A DNA stretch of 5,315 bases, taken from NCBI GenBank assembly GCA_030595525.1, contig JAUVDD010000138.1, positions 1 through 5,315 of the forward strand, given 5' to 3'. This document shows positions 1 to 4,919 of the stretch, in pieces. Source of the stretch: Puniceicoccales bacterium (GTDB lineage Bacteria; Verrucomicrobiota; Verrucomicrobiia; Opitutales; Oceanipulchritudinaceae). How positions within the stretch are numbered: position 1 is the stretch's first letter; the number at the start of each line of letters is the position of its first letter. Below the pieces are notes generated by a model. That model made no database searches and was not told the origin of the DNA. It saw only the letters and a program-made list of their open reading frames with translations. A program made the translations under genes and the position numbers.

Positions 1-107
1 TGAGATATAACCAGTGCCGGACGACGCCCAGCCTGTTCGTGACCTGATTGGGGATTGAATTCCAGCCAAACTAAATCCCCGGGTTTTGGTATATAGCGAC
101 TTACCAT
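1..107 (-). CDS. mazF: MazF-family endoribonuclease toxin, N-terminal part (cut by left window edge)
   Basis: MazF toxins are sequence-specific endoribonucleases (PemK/CcdB fold) that cleave mRNA and stop growth when not bound by MazE. Only the first 35 codons lie in the window. They begin MVSRYIPKPGDLVW and continue through EQAGRRPALVIS, matching E. coli MazF almost position for position as I recall it, including the MVSRY start, G10-D11, E24 and R29 (the arginine and glutamate implicated in RNA cleavage). The catalytic threonine and the rest of the fold lie outside the window, so integrity cannot be judged. The ATG at 107-105 sits inside the last codons of the antitoxin gene in another frame (shared ATGGTAA), so translation is probably coupled and the genes are co-transcribed. 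Family assignment is very secure; activity is inferred. Confidence 0.93.
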   Translation of the reverse strand, partial: MVSRYIPKPGDLVWLEFNPQSGHEQAGRRPALVIS

Positions 108-340
108 GCTTCCCTCCCGATCGATTCTCCTGTTTCCAGGGAATCATGACAGTTCTCCGGACGAACCTGATCCAATAAAATTTTGAGGTCATAATGTTGT
201 CCCACTGGTTTGAGGAGGATTCCATTGGCCTGTTCAGTCAGCTCTACATCTGTTCCCTCCTTGACTGCGTACGCCTGGACCAAAGCCTTAGGCAGTCGCA
301 GCGCTAAGCTGTTTCCCCATTTTGCTACTTTTGCTTTCAT
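101..340 (-). CDS. mazE: MazE-family antitoxin (AbrB/SpoVT-type DNA-binding domain)
   Basis: This is the labile antitoxin that neutralises MazF and represses its own operon. The 79-residue protein (E. coli MazE is 82) has an N-terminal swapped-hairpin AbrB domain, about residues 2-46. It carries the hallmark KWGNS (7-11) and R15, which correspond to the DNA-contacting region of E. coli MazE. A toxin-binding acidic tail follows (about 47-79), containing VRPENCHDSLETGE and ending REAW, much like the E. coli tail (ITPENLHEN...KEVW). I chose the ATG at 340 because homology begins there. An in-frame ATG at 379 would add 13 residues (beginning MMDKHHN), but those codons run through the putative operator and have no family counterpart. 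No Shine-Dalgarno is visible before either ATG. Its 3' end overlaps mazF by 7 bp. Family and pairing are certain; start choice is likely. Confidence 0.93.
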   Translation of the reverse strand: MKAKVAKWGNSLALRLPKALVQAYAVKEGTDVELTEQANGILLKPVGQHYDLKILLDQVRPENCHDSLETGESIGREAW

Positions 341-360
341 GATATACAAAGTAGATACAT
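341..360 (-). promoter_or_regulatory. Putative MazE autoregulatory operator
   Basis: On the minus strand the 20 bases immediately before the mazE ATG contain TGTATCTAC followed by TTTGTATATC. The nonamer TGTATCTAC is, as far as I remember, also present in the E. coli mazEF 'alternating palindrome' operator bound by MazE. The two GTAT(A/C)T-type half-motifs repeat about 11 bp apart, one helical turn. A TGGACA at 375-370 with a weak TACTTT at 353-348 (16-bp spacer) could act as an overlapping promoter, which would put the transcript start almost on the mazE ATG. The similarity is seen in the sequence; operator function is inferred from the family's autoregulation. Confidence 0.5.
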
Positions 361-414
361 TGTGGTGTTTGTCCATCATGAAGGTTTTTCTTTGCCAATA
401 TTAAAACGCTTACC

Positions 415-442
415 TATGCCTGCATCTGCCAATTCCGGCATA
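415..442. promoter_or_regulatory. Inverted repeat in the mazE-ybjQ divergent region
   Basis: TATGCC (415-420) and GGCATA (437-442) form a perfect 6-bp inverted repeat with a 16-bp centre, so the half-site centres are 22 bp apart, about two helical turns. It lies just upstream of the first YbjQ gene start at 454. It could be a repressor operator or a 5' leader stem, but a 6-bp repeat can arise by chance. A TTGCCA at 392-397 with TATGCC 17 bp later is the best promoter-like pair I see for the YbjQ cluster, and it is poor (the -10 matches at 3 of 6 positions). Confidence 0.2.
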
Positions 443-453
443 CCTTACGAAAA

Positions 454-771
454 ATGATTCTTACAAATACGGAAACCATCCCTGGTAAAACAATTGTTGA
501 ACACTACGGACTCGTGTCGGGTAACACGGTTCGTGCCAAGAATGTGGGACGCGATATTGCGGCCAGTTTCAAGAACCTGGTGGGTGGAGAATTGAAGGGA
601 TATACAGAATTGCTCGAGGATGCCCGCAAGGAGGCAACCAATCGGATGCTTGAGCAAGCCACCTCCCTCGGAGCCAACGCGATTGTCAACATACGTTATT
701 CCACATCAGCTGTGGCACAGGGTGCTGCTGAATTGTATGTTTATGGAACAGCGGTGTTAGTGAACGAGTAA
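454..771 (+). CDS. ybjQ: YbjQ/UPF0145 family protein (soluble)
   Basis: YbjQ proteins (DUF74, often labelled 'heavy-metal-binding domain') are small proteins of unsettled function; known structures are pentameric. This 105-residue product is the usual full length. It keeps the family landmarks: a beta-rich start (TNTETIPGKTIVEHYGLVSG), GRDI at 32-35, GGE at 44-46, YTELLEDAR then RM in the central helix, GANAIV at 73-78, and a final YGTAV strand. There is no signal peptide or membrane segment, so it should be cytoplasmic. The start at 454 fits the family N-terminus exactly. The bases before it (TTACGAAAA) carry no Shine-Dalgarno. It leads a tight cluster: only 4 bp separate it from the membrane-anchored YbjQ-domain gene. 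Family membership is secure. Metal binding is only the family label; no cysteines or histidine cluster support it here (the protein has one histidine and no cysteine). Confidence 0.93.
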   Translation: MILTNTETIPGKTIVEHYGLVSGNTVRAKNVGRDIAASFKNLVGGELKGYTELLEDARKEATNRMLEQATSLGANAIVNIRYSTSAVAQGAAELYVYGTAVLVNE

Positions 772-775
772 TCCG

Positions 776-1255
776 ATGGAAGAGCATTATAATTTAATTT
801 TCATGATCGTCATCTACGGGATGCCCGTATTTCTGGCGATTATGGGATTTGTGATCGGTGGAATCCTGGAGCGCTCACATTTTAATTCTATCCGGGAAAG
901 GGAGCAGAAATTCGAGAATTATCCTGCTGTTCCTACTTCTTCGATTGATCCTGACAGGACAGTTGCTACTGCGAACTTGTCTGCTGCCTCCGTGGTGGTC
1001 TCACTGGACTACTTCAAGCGTATTCTGGCAGCATTTCGGAATGTATTTGGCGGGCGGGTTCGGTCATATGAATCGTTGCTGGATCGGGCCAAGCGGGAAG
1101 CCATATTGCGGATGAAGGAGCAGTACCCACACGCCAATATAATCGTCAATTTACGCATCAACACTTCCCGAATCGGTTCCACTCAGGGCAATAAGGGACT
1201 CGGTGCGGTTGAGGTGTTGGCAATTGGAACGGCAGTCCGTTACGAATCGCAGTAA
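776..1255 (+). CDS. Membrane-anchored YbjQ-domain protein
   Basis: This 159-residue protein has three parts. Residues about 7-31 (LIFMIVIYGMPVFLAIMGFV, then IGGI) form one hydrophobic helix. A basic/charged linker follows (ERSHFNSIREREQKF, 32-46). The YbjQ domain occupies about 63-157, with SLDYFKRILAAFRNVFGG, YESLLDRAKREA, a shortened ANIIVNLR in place of GANAIV, and a final AIGTAV strand. The acidic short N-terminus and basic C-flank of the helix predict N-out/C-in topology, so the YbjQ domain should face the cytoplasm. Compared with the first YbjQ protein it has lost GRDI (KRIL here) and GGE (GGR here), and its domain loop after NTSRIG is longer. It sits 4 bp after the first YbjQ gene and 15 bp before the M48 protease gene, so co-expression is very likely. 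Function is unknown; it may form mixed oligomers with the first copy and hold them at the membrane (inference). Confidence 0.87.
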   Translation: MEEHYNLIFMIVIYGMPVFLAIMGFVIGGILERSHFNSIREREQKFENYPAVPTSSIDPDRTVATANLSAASVVVSLDYFKRILAAFRNVFGGRVRSYESLLDRAKREAILRMKEQYPHANIIVNLRINTSRIGSTQGNKGLGAVEVLAIGTAVRYESQ

Positions 1256-1270
1256 TCCCGGGAGCATAAT

Positions 1271-2053
1271 ATGAAATTTGTTCCCCGCAGGATGGGCGAA
1301 ACTGCCGAGTCAAGTAGCGGTGGTGGTCCTCACGGTACTAATAAGGAAATCCTGACCCTGACGGCGCTGGTTTGCCTGACTATGGCCGTGTTGTATTTCA
1401 GTGTCGGTCTGGTCACCGATTTGGTGGTCTCACAGATTTCACCGGAGCGGGAAAGTGAATTATTCGGGGCCCTGAGTATGGGCGATGAATTTAATTCCGT
1501 GATTCCGAATGATTACACCGAGAAATGGGAGAGTGTGGAAGCGATTCTGCAGAAGCTGGAAGGCTATATGGCGGTAGCCCCGCTCGAATACAAATTGGCC
1601 TATCATCCGTCTCTGGATCCCAATGCCTTTGCTATCCCGGGTGGAACGATCGCGGTTACGCGTGGTCTCCTGGATGAGATGGAGGAGGAAATTGCGATGG
1701 CCTTCGTCGTTGCCCATGAACTGGGGCATTTTGCAAATCGCGATCACCTGAAGGGCATGGGGCGTCGATTGGGTTTCGGTCTTGGGATCCGCATCCTGTT
1801 CGGCGGCGGCTTGGATTCCTTAACCAACAAGGGTGCTGAGCTCATGCTCCTGAAATATTCCCGTAATCAGGAATCAAATGCTGATCAGTTCGCAATGGAG
1901 TGCCTCGATGAGGTTTATGGCAGACATGATGGGGCAGGGAAGTTGTTTGAAATCCTCAACTCGTCGGAGAGCATGCCAAAGTGGGCATATATGTTTTCAA
2001 CCCATCCAGACAGTGCGGACAGGCTGCAATTGCTGGCTGAGGAATGGCGATAA
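1271..2053 (+). CDS. Membrane-anchored M48-family zinc metallopeptidase
   Basis: M48 peptidases (HtpX/Ste24/BepA/LoiP type) are zinc endopeptidases of membrane and envelope quality control. The 260-residue protein has a short basic, Ser/Gly-rich N-terminus (1-26), one transmembrane helix at about 27-53, and a catalytic domain with HELGH at 149-153 (zinc ligands H149 and H153, catalytic E150). The third-ligand motif is ESNAD at 201-205 (E201), and H245 sits in STHPDSADR, as is typical of the family. The LDPNAFAIPGG strand at 115-125 and the preceding substrate-cleft region are also standard. The positive N-flank predicts a cytoplasmic N-terminus and a periplasmic catalytic domain, unlike HtpX. 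The start at 1271 is supported by GGGAG at 1260-1264, 6 bp upstream. No TPR domain is present, so it is closer to LoiP/YcaL than BepA, but with a helix anchor instead of a lipobox. It is the third gene of the YbjQ cluster. Confidence 0.95.
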   Translation: MKFVPRRMGETAESSSGGGPHGTNKEILTLTALVCLTMAVLYFSVGLVTDLVVSQISPERESELFGALSMGDEFNSVIPNDYTEKWESVEAILQKLEGYMAVAPLEYKLAYHPSLDPNAFAIPGGTIAVTRGLLDEMEEEIAMAFVVAHELGHFANRDHLKGMGRRLGFGLGIRILFGGGLDSLTNKGAELMLLKYSRNQESNADQFAMECLDEVYGRHDGAGKLFEILNSSESMPKWAYMFSTHPDSADRLQLLAEEWR

Positions 2054-2131
2054 GTCAGGTCAGGACTGGGAGGAAAGTTGCGATTCACCAGTGGACTTGC
2101 TCCTCTTGAAAAGCTGTGTCATTGGTAATTC

Positions 2132-2674
2132 ATGAAGCTTTACAGCCTGCTATCGTTATTATTTCTCACCCTAACCGTGTCAGCCATGCCAAATCTGTAT
2201 GATATTCCGCTCAAGACAATAGACGGCGAACCAACAACCCTCGCTGATTACAAAGGCAAGGTGATTTTGGTGGTCAATGTCGCCTCCAAGTGTGGGTACA
2301 CCAAGCAATATGCCGGTCTTGAGGAACTCTACAAGGAGATGAAGGATGAAGGCCTCGTCATACTCGGTTTTCCCTGCAATGACTTCCTCTGGCAGGAACC
2401 CGGCAGCAACGAGGATATTAAAGCGTTCTGTACCATGAACTTTGGAGTCACTTTTCCGTTACATGAAAAGTTGCACGTTAAGGGCAAAGACCAACACCCG
2501 CTTTATGCGGCCCTGACTGGCCCGGATTCTCCCTTCCCTGGAAAGGTGAAATGGAACTTTGGGAAGTTCCTGGTTGATCGGGAAGGGAATGTCGTCGGCC
2601 GCTTCGAGCCCGGAGTAAAGCCGGAGTCGGATGAGTTGCGGTCGGCCGTGATTAAGGTGATTGAGGGTGATTGA
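2132..2674 (+). CDS. Exported glutathione-peroxidase-family thiol peroxidase (Cys form)
   Basis: This enzyme reduces hydrogen peroxide and organic hydroperoxides with a thiol donor. It has 180 residues: a Sec signal peptide (MKLYSLLSLLFLTLTVSA, likely cleavage after A18) and then a complete GPx thioredoxin fold. The catalytic tetrad is intact: C54 in NVASKCGYT, Q88 in the variant CNDFLWQEPG, and W141-N142 in WNFGKFLVD. The peroxidatic position is cysteine, not selenocysteine. C100 in KAFCTMNFGVTFP matches the resolving cysteine of plant/yeast-type 2-Cys GPx, so thioredoxin-like proteins rather than glutathione are the expected reductant; C82 is the FPC cysteine. The signal peptide implies a periplasmic location, unlike E. 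coli BtuE. The ATG at 2132 is chosen because the signal peptide starts there; no clear Shine-Dalgarno precedes it. It lies 78 bp after the M48 gene, so it may be read through from that cluster or have its own promoter. Confidence 0.96.
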   Translation: MKLYSLLSLLFLTLTVSAMPNLYDIPLKTIDGEPTTLADYKGKVILVVNVASKCGYTKQYAGLEELYKEMKDEGLVILGFPCNDFLWQEPGSNEDIKAFCTMNFGVTFPLHEKLHVKGKDQHPLYAALTGPDSPFPGKVKWNFGKFLVDREGNVVGRFEPGVKPESDELRSAVIKVIEGD

Positions 2675-2740
2675 TTTCCTTTTTCCCCCTTGATACTCAT
2701 TTACCAGCGTAGGGGCTGAATATTTTGGCCGGTTTTGGTT

Positions 2741-2768
2741 TTGACCAGCGGGTTATGCTTTCTAATAT
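2741..2768 (+). promoter_or_regulatory. Candidate sigma70-type promoter for the acyl-CoA dehydrogenase operon
   Basis: TTGACC (2741-2746, 5 of 6 to the -35 consensus) is followed after 16 bp by TAATAT (2763-2768, 4 of 6 to the -10 consensus). Transcription would start near 2775 and give a leader of about 55 bases before the ATG at 2829. A separate A/T-rich TATTAT at 2792-2797 lacks a -35 at the right distance. The -35 overlaps the second copy of the heptamer ACCAGCG, which also occurs at 2703-2709. Consensus matching by eye only; promoter rules in this organism are unknown. Confidence 0.35.
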
Positions 2769-2828
2769 CCCGTCAACTTGCTAAAAGTTCATATTATAAA
2801 CCCCATTCAATAATCTGGAGAATAAAAC

Positions 2829-4907
2829 ATGGATTCAGAATCAACCTCCTACAGCCTCCCAATGCTGCCCGACGATAATTTACGCCAGATCATGTGGCGT
2901 TTTTCCGACCGCTATGACCTGCAAATGGCAGTCCAGTCCTCCCGATCGATGGCCAGAGGGATTGTCGCCCGGTTAGTAGCCGAAGGCGCCCGTAACACGC
3001 ACGAATGGACCAAGGAAAAAGCGGAGTTATTAACTGCTTTCGATGAAAGTGGCCTGACCGCACTTTACATGGATCCGGAACAAGGCGGATTCATCATGGG
3101 CCCGAAAAACCTGGCGATGGCATTGGTTGCCTTCGAGTTGTCATGGGTTGATGCCGGTGCTGCTACCAGCAGTCTGGCCAATAACCTGGCCCTGGCTCCC
3201 ATTCACGAAAAGGGAACAGACGAGCAGCGCGAATTCTACATGAGCAAATGCGTGCCGCCACAACCGGGTGAAGATCGAAAAATCTGGCGTGGTGCCTTTG
3301 CCCTGACTGAGCCACTGCCGTTTGTCGGCGTGGACACGGGAGTCCTGCAAGGAAAGATTCGCATAGAATCATGGGAAGAGGGCGAAGAGCCTATCCTGAA
3401 AGTGGATAAGCGTGGCCGATTCATCACCAATATGGGATTTGCCAATTTCGTGACAGCAGCAGTGACCTCCGATGACGAGCGCATCAAGGGTACGTGTATG
3501 GTTATTATGGAAGACACTGATGAAGGGATCTACGACAAGGGTGTTCCGACCCAGAAACTCGTTCACCAGCTTTCATCCACCCGCGATCCGGTGTTCAGTC
3601 TTAAGATCCCGGCCAGCCGGATTATCGGTGGCTACGATGTCGTGGACGGTGTGATCATCCCGAAGGTTAATCACAGTGAAGTCATAGGCTCGGTTTTTCA
3701 CCGTACCCGTATTCCCGTGGGTGTCATGACATCGGCGAAACTGCTTTCTGCGATCGAGCCGATTATCAATTACCAGCGCACCCGTTTCCGTGGCGGTGAT
3801 ACAGGACCGGGCAGCCCGCGCTATGATCTTGGATTGCAAATGAATGAAGACGCCTTGCATCGCCTGATCGACATCTGGGCAAGTGGTGAATCAAGTGCCA
3901 GCATGGGATTTGAAGCCGCGCGCCAGGCCGATGATTTTGATCCAATTGAGCGCCAGAAGGAAGCCTTCTGTAAAGAGCAGGGCTTGACTGGCCGTAAGCA
4001 GTTCATGGCTCTCCGGAAAAAGGAGAAGGAAGTTCTCGAATACATGGACTTGCTCTACGCCGACGAATTAAGCGCCGAAGACGAGCAGCGCAAAGCCGAG
4101 CTGGAAGCTGACGTTCTGGTACAGTTTGCACTTCGTGACGCCAGGGCCAATATCATGAACCCGGCCACCAAACTGTGGAATACAGGTTGGGGAGCCAACA
4201 TGATGCGTGAAGCAGTCACCTTGATGGGTGGTTATGGCGTAACCGAGGATTGCCCGGGATTCCTTCCACAGAAGTGGATGGATGCCCAGTTGGAAGCTAC
4301 CTACGAAGGTCCCGAAGCCGTACAGCGTCGTCACCTTAGCCTTGGTATGGGCAACAACATCTTTAAGAAGGAGCTCACCATGTGGCGTAAGGAGCTGGCC
4401 AAGATCGCTGCTGAATGCCCGGGAACGGGAGCCGCCACATTGGCCGCAGCTTTGGAACTCTGGCAATGGAGTTTCGAATATCTTACCAGTCACAAGGACG
4501 CCAATTCCAAGGCTCTATTCCATGGCAAGCGCCAGGGAGTTACATTCCCGCTGGCAGACTCAATCTGTTGGCTGGTTGCCGCCTACTATCAGCTGCAGGA
4601 TTTGCAGGAATTGAAGAAGAGTGGACCAATGAATCCGGTGGTTGCCGAAAATCTCGATAACTACACCTCCTTCTTCGCCGACTTGTGTGCGGTGCAGATT
4701 TCCCGGGCAGCCGGTGAGATTGGCCGTATTTGCAGCAATCTTGTGTTTGCATACGCTGTCGATCCGGAAGCAGAGGATTTGGGAGAGTTTGACGTACTCC
4801 GTGGCAAGATGGATCGCCTGATGGCAGGTTCGGGTCTCGCCAAGGACCGTGCAGCAAATGCTCTGACCGGGGTCATGATTCCGGAAACCCTGGATTACCC
4901 GGCTTAA
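2829..4907 (+). CDS. Large acyl-CoA dehydrogenase with internal insertion and C-terminal extension
   Basis: Acyl-CoA dehydrogenases (ACADs) oxidise acyl-CoA to trans-2-enoyl-CoA with bound FAD, the first step of beta-oxidation or of a specialised acyl-CoA degradation. This 692-residue protein is far above the usual 380-400. The alpha-helical N-domain (about 20-150) leads into ALTEP at 158-162, the FAD/substrate-loop motif. The beta domain runs to about 265. The C-domain starts with an R..F motif (YQRTRF, 315-320) and resumes with MGGYGVTED (466-474) and TYEGPEAVQRR, where E493 matches the MCAD catalytic glutamate and P495 replaces the usual Thr of YEGT. Between these lie about 80 extra residues, including a Lys/Glu-rich, probably helical stretch (about 371-435). 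Residues 510-692 are a further helical extension, reminiscent in placement of VLCAD/ACAD9. CTGGAG at 2815-2820 supports the start. An ETF-QO-like gene follows 12 bp downstream. Substrate is unknown; a long or bulky acyl-CoA is a guess. Confidence 0.94.
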   Translation: MDSESTSYSLPMLPDDNLRQIMWRFSDRYDLQMAVQSSRSMARGIVARLVAEGARNTHEWTKEKAELLTAFDESGLTALYMDPEQGGFIMGPKNLAMALVAFELSWVDAGAATSSLANNLALAPIHEKGTDEQREFYMSKCVPPQPGEDRKIWRGAFALTEPLPFVGVDTGVLQGKIRIESWEEGEEPILKVDKRGRFITNMGFANFVTAAVTSDDERIKGTCMVIMEDTDEGIYDKGVPTQKLVHQLSSTRDPVFSLKIPASRIIGGYDVVDGVIIPKVNHSEVIGSVFHRTRIPVGVMTSAKLLSAIEPIINYQRTRFRGGDTGPGSPRYDLGLQMNEDALHRLIDIWASGESSASMGFEAARQADDFDPIERQKEAFCKEQGLTGRKQFMALRKKEKEVLEYMDLLYADELSAEDEQRKAELEADVLVQFALRDARANIMNPATKLWNTGWGANMMREAVTLMGGYGVTEDCPGFLPQKWMDAQLEATYEGPEAVQRRHLSLGMGNNIFKKELTMWRKELAKIAAECPGTGAATLAAALELWQWSFEYLTSHKDANSKALFHGKRQGVTFPLADSICWLVAAYYQLQDLQELKKSGPMNPVVAENLDNYTSFFADLCAVQISRAAGEIGRICSNLVFAYAVDPEAEDLGEFDVLRGKMDRLMAGSGLAKDRAANALTGVMIPETLDYPA

Positions 4908-4919
4908 TTGTCATAAAAA

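Noticed and set aside
341..379. Longer 92-residue MazE starting at ATG 379.
   Set aside because: The extra 13 residues have no counterpart in MazE, no ribosome site precedes them, and they cover the operator-like sequence; ATG 340 aligns with the family start. Kept only as an alternative.
454..771. Metal-binding function for the first YbjQ protein, as implied by the 'heavy-metal-binding domain' label.
   Set aside because: The protein has no cysteines and a single histidine; the label is historical and is not supported by this sequence.
2070..2105. Imperfect hairpin between the M48 and peroxidase genes (GAGGAAAGT pairing with ACTT-GC-TCCTC, 9 bp with a 2-base bulge, 16-base loop) considered as a terminator.
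   Set aside because: It is followed by TTGAAAAG, not a T-run, the stem is bulged and the loop large. It may be chance, or at most a weak attenuator or processing site.
2275..2310. Selenoprotein possibility at the glutathione peroxidase active site.
   Set aside because: The peroxidatic codon in NVASKCG is TGT (Cys), not TGA, so no selenocysteine recoding is needed.
2705..2726. Short CAGC/GCTG stem after the peroxidase gene followed by AATATTTT, considered as an intrinsic terminator.
   Set aside because: Only 4 bp of stem with a 6-base loop and no clean T-tract; too weak to call.
4068..4493. A 141-codon minus-strand open frame inside the acyl-CoA dehydrogenase gene.
   Set aside because: It covers the conserved GGYGVTED and YEGP coding region on the opposite strand and has no recognisable domain; a shadow of strong codon bias.
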